A stretch of 64,000 nucleotides of DNA from an uncultured Bryobacterales bacterium (GCA_951813065.1 CATOTH010000004.1:186001-250000); one strand, 5' to 3'. Positions 52,457 to 61,848 are shown, numbered from the stretch's first letter. Numbers and translations: made by a program. Notes: a model not told the origin generated them from the letters alone.

Positions 52457-53914
52457 ATGGCTGAAAAACTGAATCGGCGTGATGTCCTGCGTCGAACGAT
52501 GGCTGCCGTTGCGCTGCCGCTTGCGGCTTGCCGCGATGGTGGGGACGTGTCCCTTGCCGCGACGAAGCCGAACATCATTCTGTGCATGGCTGACGACCAA
52601 GGCTGGGGGGACACGGGTTACAACGGGCACCCCTACCTGAAGACCCCGCACCTGGATGAGATGAGCCAGGCCGGGTTGCGTTTTGATCGCTTCTACTCGG
52701 GAGCTCCGGTGTGTTCCCCGACACGCGGCAGCGCCTTGACCGGGCGCCATCCGTACCGCTACAGCGTAACTACGGCGAACGCGGGCCATGTCCGGGAGCA
52801 GGAGGTCACTCTTGCCGAACTGTTGCGCGACCAAGGCTACAGGACCGGGCACTTCGGAAAGTGGCACCTAGGGACGCTGACGAACGACCAGGAGGACGGT
52901 CGCCGGGGCGGGAGGAGGCCGGAGCACTACGCGCCTCCGTGGGAGCACGGCTTCGATGAATCGTTTTCGGCGGAAGTGCAGATGCCGACCTGGAACCCGA
53001 TGGTGGACCAGGCGTTTCCTTCGAAATACTGGACCGGGCCGGGGGAGTTCGCGACTGAGAATCTCGACGGAGACGACTCGCGGGTGATCATGGACCGGGC
53101 GATTCCATTCATCCGCGGCGCTGTCGAGGACGCCAAGCCGTTCTTTGCCGTAATCTGGTTCCACACACCGCATAGTCCGGTCGTGGCAGGCCCTCGCTAC
53201 AGGGCGATGTACGAGGAGTTCAGCGAGGGCGAGCAGCATTACTACGGCTGTATCACTGCCATGGACGAGCAGGTCGGGCGGTTGCGAGCGGAACTTCGGC
53301 AATTGGGTGTCTCAAATGACACGATGCTGTGGTATTGCAGCGACAACGGACCGGAAGGCAGGACGCCGCAGGTCCGCGCCAACCGCGGGTCCAGCGGGGG
53401 CTTGCGCGGACGCAAGCGCAGCCTCTTCGAAGGGGGAGTGCGCGTGCCGGGAATCTTGGAATGGCCGGACCGCATCGCGGACGGCCGGACCACGAGTGTT
53501 CCCTGTTCAACCTCCGATTACTTCCCGACGGTCGCTGCAATGCTGGGACTGGAGGCATCGGCGGACGGGAGGCCGATGGATGGCACTAGCCTGCTGGCAT
53601 TGATCGACGGAGACATGGAACGTCGCGACAAGCGCATCGCATTCCAGTGTCCCGACAACAATGAACGGGCAGTACTGAGTCGTTTTGGGTCACCGGACCA
53701 CGCTCTGATCGGTGACCGCTACAAGTTCCTGTCCTACCTTGACGAGGAGCGCGCCGACCAGGACATGCTGTTCGACCTCGCCGCGGATCCCGGCGAGCGC
53801 CACAACTTGGTGGCGGAACTACCGGATGTGGCGGCGGAGATGCGAACCGAACTGCAGGATTGGGATGTTTCGTGCGCGCGTAGCGACGCCGGTGACGACT
53901 ACCCGTCCGGGTAG
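52457..53914 (+). CDS. Tat-exported sulfatase, likely lipoprotein
   Basis: 485 residues; AGGGGAAAG precedes the ATG. The N-terminus LNRRDVLRRTMAAVALPLAAC is a twin-arginine signal ending in a lipobox-like LAAC (Cys ~25), so the enzyme should be membrane-attached. The formylglycine site is C86 in VCSPTRGSALTG; metal ligands ADDQGWGD lie at ~46-53; GKWHLG, WFHTPHSPV and YCSDNGPEGR complete the S1 sulfatase set. The Tat route means it is folded, probably with Ca2+, before export; formylglycine conversion would then occur in the cytoplasm. Its partners may be the PQQ-like protein and DUF1501 gene nearby. Substrate unknown. Confidence 0.93.
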   Translation: MAEKLNRRDVLRRTMAAVALPLAACRDGGDVSLAATKPNIILCMADDQGWGDTGYNGHPYLKTPHLDEMSQAGLRFDRFYSGAPVCSPTRGSALTGRHPYRYSVTTANAGHVREQEVTLAELLRDQGYRTGHFGKWHLGTLTNDQEDGRRGGRRPEHYAPPWEHGFDESFSAEVQMPTWNPMVDQAFPSKYWTGPGEFATENLDGDDSRVIMDRAIPFIRGAVEDAKPFFAVIWFHTPHSPVVAGPRYRAMYEEFSEGEQHYYGCITAMDEQVGRLRAELRQLGVSNDTMLWYCSDNGPEGRTPQVRANRGSSGGLRGRKRSLFEGGVRVPGILEWPDRIADGRTTSVPCSTSDYFPTVAAMLGLEASADGRPMDGTSLLALIDGDMERRDKRIAFQCPDNNERAVLSRFGSPDHALIGDRYKFLSYLDEERADQDMLFDLAADPGERHNLVAELPDVAAEMRTELQDWDVSCARSDAGDDYPSG

Positions 53915-54284
53915 CGGTTCGCGGCGAGGCGGGCTGCAGGGACAGAGCTTGGCCATCGCTCTCAGCTTGTTGCCGGGTGGTTGATCCAAATTACTCTGGG
54001 CAACGGGAGCTGAGCATGCCGCGGCCTAGACATGGCTCATCCCCGTCCTTGCGGGTTGGCTGGCTGATGGCGGCTATCCGAGGGTGAGGGATCGACATTC
54101 ACAATTCGAATCACATGCCACGACCCGTCGAGGGAGTACAATCCAAGAACGGGACTCAGAGTTTTGGAAGGCATCTCCCAATTCACGTCATTGCTGAGCT
54201 GAGCAAGGACTGCCGGTGACACCGACTTGCCGCCGTGCTCTGGATTGAGTCGCCTGAGACAGACCTGCCGGATCGGGAGGCGAA
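53915..54284. other. 370-bp gap before the TlpA gene
   Basis: No gene I can support. A 61-codon minus-strand ORF (54037-54222) has plausible composition (ends of beta strands such as WHVIRIVNV) but no match I recognise; it may be a fragment. GGGAGG at 54275-54280 is the TlpA ribosome binding site. Confidence 0.45.
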
Positions 54285-54875
54285 GTGCAATTGAATAGGC
54301 GAAATGTCGCCTGGATTCTGGCGGGAATCCTGTTTGTGCTTGGGAGCGCCAGGATCCAATACCACGTCAAGGTCGAGATGCCTCGCGATGATGGGACCAC
54401 GACCGCTCTGGGAGACCTCCGGGTCGGAAGCGAGGCCCCCGACTTTTCCGCTACCGATTTGCAAGGACAGCCGGTCGAGCTGTCGGAATTCAGGGATCGC
54501 AAAGTGGTTGTTGCGGACTTCTGGGCCGAATGGTGCGGCCCCTGCCTGATGGCGATGCCCGGCCTTCAGGAGCTGCACGACGAATTTGAGGGCCAGCAAC
54601 TGGAAATCCTCGCCGTCAATCTTGGCGAGAGTCCCGAACAGATCCAGCGTTTCATCGAACGGAAGGGATACACGTTCCGCGTAGTGCCGGACCAAGACCA
54701 CTCCATCGGCAACCTTTTCGGGGTCACAGGGATCCCAACGATGGTGGTCGTCGGCGCCGATGGGCGCGTCAAGCGAATCCGGGTCGGTTACGGTGCCGGA
54801 AGTACCGACCGGCTCAAGCAAACAGTGCACGATCTGATCCGGGAGATTCAGCCCACCGGGATGGATGACTTATAG
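54285..54875 (+). CDS. TlpA/ResA-type membrane-anchored thioredoxin
   Basis: 196 residues from a GTG with GGGAGG 4 nt upstream. An uncleaved N-terminal anchor (NVAWILAGILFVLGSA) leads to a thioredoxin-fold domain: GSEAPDFSATDLQGQPVELSE, the active site WCGPC (W83-C87) and cis-Pro in TGIPTMVVV. The AhpC/TSA-like opening is typical of ResA and TlpA, which reduce disulfides in cytochrome c apoproteins or other exported proteins. It leads an operon with an ABC ATPase (9 bp downstream) and an ABC-2-type permease, so it may serve a metal or haem-linked transport system. Confidence 0.9.
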   Translation: MQLNRRNVAWILAGILFVLGSARIQYHVKVEMPRDDGTTTALGDLRVGSEAPDFSATDLQGQPVELSEFRDRKVVVADFWAEWCGPCLMAMPGLQELHDEFEGQQLEILAVNLGESPEQIQRFIERKGYTFRVVPDQDHSIGNLFGVTGIPTMVVVGADGRVKRIRVGYGAGSTDRLKQTVHDLIREIQPTGMDDL

Positions 54876-54884
54876 GATCGGCCT

Positions 54885-55796
54885 GTGAGCATTATTCGCA
54901 CCGAGAATCTGGGGAAGGTCTACAAAGGGGGCACCACCGCCCTCAACGGGCTCGATCTTGAAGTGCACCCCGGCGAGGTATTCGGGTTTCTCGGTCCGAA
55001 CGGCGCGGGCAAGTCCACGACTATCCAGCTCCTGCTGAATTTCATCAGGCCTACGGCGGGGACAGCCTTTCTGTTCGATGGGCCGGTGACCTGCACGAAG
55101 TCCCGGCAGAGGCTTGGATACCTGCCGGAATCCGTGAACTTGCAGACCTACTACACCGGCCAGCGCCTGCTGGAGTTCCACGCTGGACTCTTTGGCATTG
55201 AGCCTGGAGTGCGCGCCAGGCGGGCCATGGAGTTGCTTGAACTCGTGGGGCTGCTGGAAGCCGCCGGAAAATCCGTCTCGCAATACTCCAAGGGCATGCT
55301 GCAGCGCCTCGGGCTCGCACAGGCGCTGATCAACGACCCTGAACTCCTGATTCTCGATGAACCAACGTCGAATCTCGATCCGGTCGGACGCCGCGACTTT
55401 CGCGAAATCCTGCTAGAACACAGGGCCCGTGGAAAAACGGTCTTCATCTGTTCGCACATTCTCTCGGAAGTCGAATCAGTATGTGACCGAGTTGCCATCC
55501 TGAAGCGGGGTGTTCTGAATCGGGTGGGAACGATGGAGGAGTTGTCTGGTGCAAAAGGGTTCAAGATCGTAGCTCGCGATTTGCCGGCAGCAGCCATCGA
55601 CGCGCTTTCCACATCTGCTGCGCGGGTGACCCTACACGGCAAGAATGCCACCATCACCTGCGGCGACGAGGAAGTGCGAGACGAGGTGGAGCGCGTGCTA
55701 AGGGAGAGCGCCGTGGTAATCGAGCACGTCGAAGCCGAAACCCAATCGCTCGAGGAGATCTTCTTTGGAGCCATTGACCGCAAGGCGGAGTCATGA
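54885..55796 (+). CDS. ABC transporter ATP-binding protein (ABC-2 exporter type)
   Basis: 303 residues from a GTG. Walker A GPNGAGKS (37-44), signature YSKGMLQRLGLA, Walker B LLILDEPTSNLDP and the H-loop CSH are all present. The ~80-residue C-terminal extension (DLPAAAIDALSTSAARVTLHG...) is the accessory domain seen in NosF, CcmA-like and lipid/drug ABC-2 ATPases. The stop overlaps the start of the permease gene (ATGA), so the two are translated together. With TlpA upstream, the arrangement recalls nosF/nosY-type copper or cytochrome assembly loci, but no nos gene is here. Confidence 0.92.
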   Translation: MSIIRTENLGKVYKGGTTALNGLDLEVHPGEVFGFLGPNGAGKSTTIQLLLNFIRPTAGTAFLFDGPVTCTKSRQRLGYLPESVNLQTYYTGQRLLEFHAGLFGIEPGVRARRAMELLELVGLLEAAGKSVSQYSKGMLQRLGLAQALINDPELLILDEPTSNLDPVGRRDFREILLEHRARGKTVFICSHILSEVESVCDRVAILKRGVLNRVGTMEELSGAKGFKIVARDLPAAAIDALSTSAARVTLHGKNATITCGDEEVRDEVERVLRESAVVIEHVEAETQSLEEIFFGAIDRKAES

Positions 55797-56596
55797 CCAA
55801 ATTGCTCCTCATAGCTGCCGACACGATTCGTGCTTTGCTGCATCAGCGCCTGCTGGTGGCGCTCATGCTGCTCGCATTGGGGCTGACTGCGATCTTCTCG
55901 GTCCTGGCTACCCAGTCGAAGGATTTCATCCTGGAAGCGGCCGAACGGGCGGCCGAGATGGAAGGCACCGACATGGATGAGGAGCAGCTCGAACAGGCGC
56001 GCCGTAGCATGGACGCAGCAGGCTCTTTTTTCCTGGCCGCCCTGTATTGGTTTACGGCGTTGGGAGGCTCGCTAGTCGCGCTCTATATCTGCTGTACTGC
56101 AGTTTCCAAGGACATCCGTCACGGCACGATACCCATTATCCTGGCCAAGCCGGTGTCCCGGACACAGTTCCTCTTGGGGAGGTACTGCGGTGCGATTTCC
56201 GTATTGCTTGGGTACTCGGTGCTGATTGCTGCCGCGCTCATCGCATTTACTTACGCCAATCAGCTCGAGATGAATGTGGCAGCCCGCTATGCCCCTTGGC
56301 TGATGTTTTGCCAGAGTCTCATGGTCGGGTCGGTCGGCCTGCTCTTGTCGTTGCTCATGCATCCGCTCATCGCGGCGATCCTAGCCCTCTTCGCGACTTC
56401 CTGGTTTTTCTCCCCGCCCAATCCCCTTTATTTCATCTTGCCGAGCTACGACAGATTCAATGTCTTCTCTCTGATTTCCGGAGGGAGGCTGATCACGCTG
56501 GAAGACGTCGTCATCCTCACGTTCTATGCGTTTGATGTCACGGCGATCTTTCTGCTCTTGGCCCTCTGGCGGTTCCGCTCCAAGGAAGTCTTGTAA
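55793..56596 (+). CDS. ABC-2-type transporter permease
   Basis: 267 residues with six hydrophobic segments: LLVALMLLALGLTAIFSVL, AALYWFTALGGSLVALYICC, then VLLGYSVLIAAALIAF, LMFCQSLMVGSVGLLLSLLM and two nearer the C-terminus. An acidic periplasmic loop lies between helices 1 and 2 (EGTDMDEEQLEQARR). KDIRHGTIPIILAKPVSR is the cytoplasmic coupling motif of NosY/ABC-2 permeases. Start overlaps the ATPase stop by 4 bp. Substrate unknown. Confidence 0.87.
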   Translation: MTKLLLIAADTIRALLHQRLLVALMLLALGLTAIFSVLATQSKDFILEAAERAAEMEGTDMDEEQLEQARRSMDAAGSFFLAALYWFTALGGSLVALYICCTAVSKDIRHGTIPIILAKPVSRTQFLLGRYCGAISVLLGYSVLIAAALIAFTYANQLEMNVAARYAPWLMFCQSLMVGSVGLLLSLLMHPLIAAILALFATSWFFSPPNPLYFILPSYDRFNVFSLISGGRLITLEDVVILTFYAFDVTAIFLLLALWRFRSKEVL

Positions 56597-56814
56597 CCGC
56601 AATTGTCTGGAGCGGCCCTGATCCGCTGCGTCGTCTCTAAACGGGATGTACGCGGAAGGCGTTGGCAGGAGTAGCAAGCCGTTACAATCCACCTCCATTG
56701 AGCCGTTGCCCAGGGGTATGACTGCCGGTTGCGGTACAGCAGACCCATCCTTCCGGGCCTGTGTCAGTCTCGGGCTCGAGGCTCCATACGCGGCGGGTGT
56801 GGCGGTGCGAGTTG

Positions 56815-56820
56815 TACAAT
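56815..56820 (+). promoter_or_regulatory. Candidate -10 (TACAAT) of the DUF1501 gene
   Basis: TACAAT ends 14 nt before the ATG at 56835. No Shine-Dalgarno. The long frame opening at 56646 reads through it and is not credited. Confidence 0.4.
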
Positions 56821-56834
56821 GTGGGCTGCTCGCG

Positions 56835-58265
56835 ATGAACCGACGGCAGTTCCAGGCGCTTCAGGCAAGGCGCGAATTTCTGCGAACTTTCGCCGGCGGC
56901 GTCGGGTTGGCGGCCTTCGCGGAGTTGCTGGCGGCCGACGGATTGACCGCCGCAGATCCCCTCGCTCCCAAGGCTCCGCATTTCGCTCCCAAGGCCAAGA
57001 ACGTGATCTTCATGTTCATGGAAGGCGGACCGAGCCAGTACGAGCTGTTTGATCCCAAGCCCGAACTGGAGCGCTGGGATGGTCAGTCCTTGCCGGATTC
57101 GGTCACCAAGGACCTGACGCTCGCGTTCATCAAGCCCACTGCGAAGGTGATGGCGAGCCGCTACCAGTTCGCCCCGCAGGGCCGTTGCGGTATGGAACTG
57201 TCCGAGCTGGCGCCTCACTTGGGCAGTGTCGCCGACGAGATATGCCTCGTCCGCTCGATGCGCAGCGACGCCTTCAACCATCATCCCGGCCAGTTGCTGC
57301 TCTTCACCGGAGCGACGGTCCCCGGCCGACCGACGCTCGGATCATGGCTGCTGTACGGCTTGGGGAGCGAATCGAAGAACCTGCCCGGTTTCGTGGTGCT
57401 CACTTCTGGCAAGGGTACTTCCGGGGGCACGACGAATTTTTCGTCGGGCTTCATGCCCTCGCACTACCAGGGAACACTCTTCCGTAACCAGGGCGACCCT
57501 ATCCTCTATTTGAGCAATCCGCCCGGTGTGACCACGGAAATCCAAGGCGACACGATTGATTTCGTCAACGCCATGAATCGGATTCGCTATGGACAGACGG
57601 GAGACCAAGAGATCGCCTCACGCATCAGCGCCTACGAGCTGGCGTTCCGTATGCAGACCGAAGCGCCTGACCTCGTGGATCTTTCCGGCGAGTCGTCCGA
57701 GACTCTCGAGATGTACGGGATCGAGAGCGAGAATCAGCATCGCCGGCAGTACGCGACGAATTGCTTGCTCGCGCGAAGACTTGTCGAGCGCGGAGTCCGC
57801 ACCGTGCTGATGATGGACGCTTCCTGGGACGACCACACTTACCTCAATAGCAAGCTGCCGAAGCGCATGGAAGAGACGGATCAGCCCACGGCGGCGCTGA
57901 TCAAGGATTTGAAGCAGCGCGGCCTGCTCGACGAGACGCTCGTTGTTTGGGGTGGCGAGTTCGGTCGCACACCGATGGTCGAAATCCGCAAGCCGGAGGA
58001 GGCTGCGAATGCCGGCCGCGACCATCAGCCCACCGCGTACTCCATGTGGATGGCCGGCGGCGGGATCAAGCCGGGGCACGTGCACGGCGCGACGGACGAT
58101 CTGTGCCTGAACATCACCAAGGATCCCGTGCATGTCCATGATCTACAGGCGACGATTCTGCATCAGCTGGGATTCGACCACGAAAAGTTCACGTATCGAT
58201 TCATGGGGCGTGACTTCCGGCTCACCGATGTGAGCGGCACTGTCCGGACCGGATTGCTGGCATAG
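56835..58265 (+). CDS. DUF1501 domain protein, Tat-exported
   Basis: 476 residues from MNRRQFQAL. ARREFLRTFAGGVGLAAFAELLA is a twin-arginine-like signal set ~15 residues in. NVIFMFMEGGPSQYELFDPKP and the C-terminal GGEFGRTPMVE, GRDHQPTAYSMWMAGGGIKPGH and HDLQATILHQLGFDHEKFTYRFMGRDFRLTDV are diagnostic of DUF1501. The family belongs to the alkaline-phosphatase/sulfatase superfamily by fold and is usually encoded beside DUF1553/DUF1549 or DUF1592-type genes in planctomycetes and acidobacteria. Here the DUF1592-type gene lies 4.3 kb away across the TonB receptor. No known substrate; the conserved His/Asp set suggests a metal hydrolase. Confidence 0.88.
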   Translation: MNRRQFQALQARREFLRTFAGGVGLAAFAELLAADGLTAADPLAPKAPHFAPKAKNVIFMFMEGGPSQYELFDPKPELERWDGQSLPDSVTKDLTLAFIKPTAKVMASRYQFAPQGRCGMELSELAPHLGSVADEICLVRSMRSDAFNHHPGQLLLFTGATVPGRPTLGSWLLYGLGSESKNLPGFVVLTSGKGTSGGTTNFSSGFMPSHYQGTLFRNQGDPILYLSNPPGVTTEIQGDTIDFVNAMNRIRYGQTGDQEIASRISAYELAFRMQTEAPDLVDLSGESSETLEMYGIESENQHRRQYATNCLLARRLVERGVRTVLMMDASWDDHTYLNSKLPKRMEETDQPTAALIKDLKQRGLLDETLVVWGGEFGRTPMVEIRKPEEAANAGRDHQPTAYSMWMAGGGIKPGHVHGATDDLCLNITKDPVHVHDLQATILHQLGFDHEKFTYRFMGRDFRLTDVSGTVRTGLLA

Positions 58266-58299
58266 CGTTGCTTCCCGGGCAACAACTCATCAGCTGATG
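58266..58299 (+). other. Inverted repeats after the DUF1501 stop
   Basis: GTTGC...GCAAC just after the stop can fold to a small hairpin, and 58288-58299 (CATCAGCTGATG) is a perfect 12-bp palindrome. No T-tract follows, so an intrinsic terminator is doubtful; it could be a regulator site or mark a Rho-dependent end. The remaining ~230 bp to the TonB gene hold nothing evident. Confidence 0.3.
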
Positions 58300-58533
58300 G
58301 CGTGAGGCGCACACACCCGTCAAACCCCCGATCCAGCGGCCAACGTTCGTGTCGCTGGAATCAGCCAGATGCCGGCGGGACGCGTGATTCTTCGGATCTG
58401 CCGCCCCGCAGCGAGTTGAACTCGCAATCCTTGGGAGCATTCACACCGTTCGGCATTGCGCCCTGCGCCAACGCGTTCGACGCATTGACGCAGGGCTGGA
58501 TGGGGCGGGAACCGAACGGTCGCGCCAGATCGG

Positions 58534-61500
58534 TCAGAACTCGTACCGGAATCCGAACTGGATCCTGCGGGAGCCCTGAGCGCTCGTGATCTCTCCAAAC
58601 CTGGCGTTGGTGACGCTTCGCTGCCCGCCGTTGAAGATCGGAGAGTTGAACAAGTTGATGAAATCTGTCCGGAATTGTAAGCGTTGATCTTCGGAAATCC
58701 GGAAGCTCTTTTCAATGCTTGTGTCCAGCGTGGTGTACCCGGGACCGCGAACCGTGCCGACACCGGCGTTTCCGAAGGTTCCCCTCGCAGGATCGGTGTA
58801 GGCGCTGGTGTCAAGCCACGATGTGCCGGGGCCCACTGCTCGCGGTCCCTTTCCATCTCCGACCCGATCGGCGCGGAAACCGCGCGAGCCTGTTCCCGAC
58901 CTGTCGGGGCTGCGAATTGTCCAAGGGAAGCCGGACTTGAGGGACAGGATTCCGCCGAGCTGCCAGCCACCCAGGATGGCATCCGCCGCCGGTCCCCAGT
59001 GCTTGCCGATCGTTCGATTCTTGCCCACGGGAAGCAGATAGACGAAATTCGTGACTAGGCTGTGAGCTTGGTCGAAGAACGTCGGCCCCCATTCCGCACG
59101 TTGGTCGCGCAGGTTTTGCCAATAAGCGGATTGGGAGCGGGGCAGCCCGCCCGAGCCGTAGTATCCGATGGCATCGCTCATGCCCTTCGACCAGGTATAG
59201 GACAACTGGTACTGCAATGAGTTCTTCATGCGTCGCTTCAGGCTCGCTTGAAGCGAATTGTATTCTTGGTTCCCATTGGACTCGGTCCCGGAAATCTGGG
59301 AAATGACACTCAGGTCCGGGTTGCCCGCGAGATAGGGGCTGCAATTGCATGCAGCCGGGCGTCCGCTCTCGTCGACGCGTTGGAAGTAGGGCATTGGCAC
59401 TACCAGGTGCGTTCCTTTCTGGCCGACGTAGCCGACCGAGAAGACCGAGTCGAACGGCAGCAGTTGTTCGATCGTGAAGTTCCACTGTTGAACGTGCGAC
59501 GGACGCACATTTGCGTCCCACAAACGAATGTTCGCGCGATTGTACGGATTCGTCTGCACCACTGTCGAGAATCCGTCTCCAGTTCGAGACACCGGCTGGA
59601 GCGCATCGTCATAGATCGCTTCGAACTCAACATTGAACGGCGGGTTGATCGGCAGACGCAAGTTCGTCCCGGTTCCCTCCATGAAAGACGAGATCGTGTA
59701 CGCACCCCGGAAGACCGTTTTGCTGCCGAATGACTTGGGCGTGTAGGCGAACCCGACCCGGGGTTGGAAATCCCTGTTGAAACTGTTGTACAGCGCACGC
59801 GAATTGCCGTCCTTGCCTGCAAGCATCAGCTTTCCGCTGAAAGGCTCGAAATTGGATTGGCGATCGAGCACTTCGTACAAGGGCTGGTGCCATTCCCAGC
59901 GGATCCCGAGGTTGAGTGTCAGCTCGTCCGAGACCCTCCAGTCGTCTTGGATGTAGAAGCCGAGGATCCACTTTCGATGGCCCCACACGTTCCCAGCGAC
60001 CCCCCGGCCGAGGCGGACCGGTGCGCCCAGGAAGAAATCCGCTTCCGCGAACCCCTTCGACTTTGTGTCGAGGTGGTCGCGAGTGAAGTTTCCGTTGAAG
60101 CGCAAGAAGCCGGTCCGACCAGTATTCCCCGCATAGAACGTGTTCATCTGCTGTCTGAGGGCTTGTCCGCCCATCTTCAGCTGGTGACGCCCGCGAATCA
60201 ACGTCAGATTGTTCACGTACTGGTATGTCGTGTTGGCGAACAGGGAACTGGTGCCCAGTGAGCCGCTGCCGATGCCCGTCGCCAGGCCGCCGTTGAACTG
60301 CAGGCTCATCAGTCCGGGACCGCGGTCGTTTCCGTTTGCGATGCCAAGCCGCTCGGCTACATTCCCGAGCCCCTTGGCGTCTGCCCCGTTGTGGATGGTG
60401 ATATGGTTCACGCCGATGCGCACTTCGTTCACGGCGTTCGGGCTGAGTGTGCGGGTCCAGTTAACGACGCCCGCCTGGAATGGGGAATCGCTGAAGGAAT
60501 CGAACCGCAGCGGGAATGTGTTTTCCGACGGACGGCCTTGGACGCCCTTGGACCAGCGCGTTGTGACGAGGTCGCCGACGGTCGGGTTCCAATCGACCTT
60601 GACGTCGCCTTGGTCATTGATGGTCTTGTTGCTTGACGTGTTGGACTGGTTGAACCGCAATCCGTCGTTCAGCGGCGCTGGATACAGCGAGGTGTCCGCG
60701 AAGAGCGCCTGCGCGACCGGATCAATCCGGCTCAACGGGATCACGTTGTCCGGGAACGGCTGTCGCCTCCCGGCGGTATCGGTGTTGGCGTAGTCGTAGA
60801 GCCGGATGTTCTGTTCCGAGAGCAGCCGCGAGAAATCGCCTTGGCGAAATCCTGACGAGATAACGTTGAAATTGCCCTCAGTGCCCGGGTTGGTCCTCCG
60901 GGTTCCCTGGTAGTCGCCGAACACGAACAGCTTGTTCCTGACAAGCGGCCCGCCCAGGGTGGCGCCGAAGATATGCTTCGAGTACACCGCCCGCTCCCGG
61001 TCTTGCCAGTTGCGGGCCCAGGCGTTGGCGGACAGCTTGTCATTCTCGAAGTACTCGAAGGCGGAACCATGGAATTCGTTGGACCCCGATTTCAGGGTCA
61101 CGCTGACAATGCCGCCTTGGAAGTTTCCGAACTCCGCCGAAGCGTTGTTCGTGATGACGTTGAACTCGGCGATTGCATCGATGTTCGGTTGGTACGCCGT
61201 CTGGTTCTCTGAGACCTGATTGTTGTCGATCCCGTCCAACAGGAAGTTATTGGCCTGCTCGCGATTGCCATTGACGTAGGGCCTGCCGTTGCCTCCGGAC
61301 CTTCGCTCGCTGTTCAGAGCCGACGGGTTCGTGGTCGTCACTCCCGGCACGAGCATGGTCATGGCGACGAAATTGCGGGAGACCAAGGGCAGGTCGACCG
61401 TCTGGCTGCCGGTGATGACGGCACCCAGTTCGGTCTTTTCCGTCTGCAGCAAGGGCCCGGAGGCGGAGACCTCGATTGTCTCCGTCACCGCTCCCAGGAC

Positions 61501-61848
61501 CATCCCGACATCGATACGGGCGCGCTGGTTGACCTCAAGCAGCAGCTCGGGCCGGGCCCAGGCTCGGAAACCCCCAGACGTTACCCGCATGGAGTAGCGC
61601 CCGGCCGCCAGACGCGGTAAGGCGTAATTGCCGGCCTCGTTAGATTCGGTGTTCCACGAGACCCCCCGGTCGAGATCCCTAACTTCAATCGCAGCTCCGG
61701 CGACAGCTGCCCCCGATGGATCCGTGACGATTCCCGTGATCCCCGCGCTGACTTCCTGCCCATAGGCTTGTGACGCGCCCGAACACAGGGCTAGCACGAG
61801 AGCCAGGCAACCCTGTAGGGCCCGGTTCAAGTTGTTTGAGATTTTCAT
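58534..61848 (-). CDS. TonB-dependent receptor, Oar-like with carboxypeptidase-regulatory domain
   Basis: 1104 residues from the ATG with GGAGGAAG just upstream. Signal peptide: LALVLALCSGASQAYGQ. Residues ~32-115 are a CarboxypepD_reg-like Ig domain (GITGIVTDPSGAAVAGAAIEV, GNYALPRLAAGRYSMRV). A plug domain follows (VDLPLVSRNFVAMTMLVPGV, NNFLLDGIDNNQ), then a ~750-residue beta barrel. The final residue is Phe (QFGFRYEF), the usual outer-membrane insertion signal. Oar-type receptors are abundant in Acidobacteria and are thought to take up oligosaccharides or peptides. Neighbouring DUF1501 and DUF1592 genes and the sulfatases suggest a glycan-derived ligand; this is inference. Confidence 0.92.
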   Translation of the reverse strand: MKISNNLNRALQGCLALVLALCSGASQAYGQEVSAGITGIVTDPSGAAVAGAAIEVRDLDRGVSWNTESNEAGNYALPRLAAGRYSMRVTSGGFRAWARPELLLEVNQRARIDVGMVLGAVTETIEVSASGPLLQTEKTELGAVITGSQTVDLPLVSRNFVAMTMLVPGVTTTNPSALNSERRSGGNGRPYVNGNREQANNFLLDGIDNNQVSENQTAYQPNIDAIAEFNVITNNASAEFGNFQGGIVSVTLKSGSNEFHGSAFEYFENDKLSANAWARNWQDRERAVYSKHIFGATLGGPLVRNKLFVFGDYQGTRRTNPGTEGNFNVISSGFRQGDFSRLLSEQNIRLYDYANTDTAGRRQPFPDNVIPLSRIDPVAQALFADTSLYPAPLNDGLRFNQSNTSSNKTINDQGDVKVDWNPTVGDLVTTRWSKGVQGRPSENTFPLRFDSFSDSPFQAGVVNWTRTLSPNAVNEVRIGVNHITIHNGADAKGLGNVAERLGIANGNDRGPGLMSLQFNGGLATGIGSGSLGTSSLFANTTYQYVNNLTLIRGRHQLKMGGQALRQQMNTFYAGNTGRTGFLRFNGNFTRDHLDTKSKGFAEADFFLGAPVRLGRGVAGNVWGHRKWILGFYIQDDWRVSDELTLNLGIRWEWHQPLYEVLDRQSNFEPFSGKLMLAGKDGNSRALYNSFNRDFQPRVGFAYTPKSFGSKTVFRGAYTISSFMEGTGTNLRLPINPPFNVEFEAIYDDALQPVSRTGDGFSTVVQTNPYNRANIRLWDANVRPSHVQQWNFTIEQLLPFDSVFSVGYVGQKGTHLVVPMPYFQRVDESGRPAACNCSPYLAGNPDLSVISQISGTESNGNQEYNSLQASLKRRMKNSLQYQLSYTWSKGMSDAIGYYGSGGLPRSQSAYWQNLRDQRAEWGPTFFDQAHSLVTNFVYLLPVGKNRTIGKHWGPAADAILGGWQLGGILSLKSGFPWTIRSPDRSGTGSRGFRADRVGDGKGPRAVGPGTSWLDTSAYTDPARGTFGNAGVGTVRGPGYTTLDTSIEKSFRISEDQRLQFRTDFINLFNSPIFNGGQRSVTNARFGEITSAQGSRRIQFGFRYEF

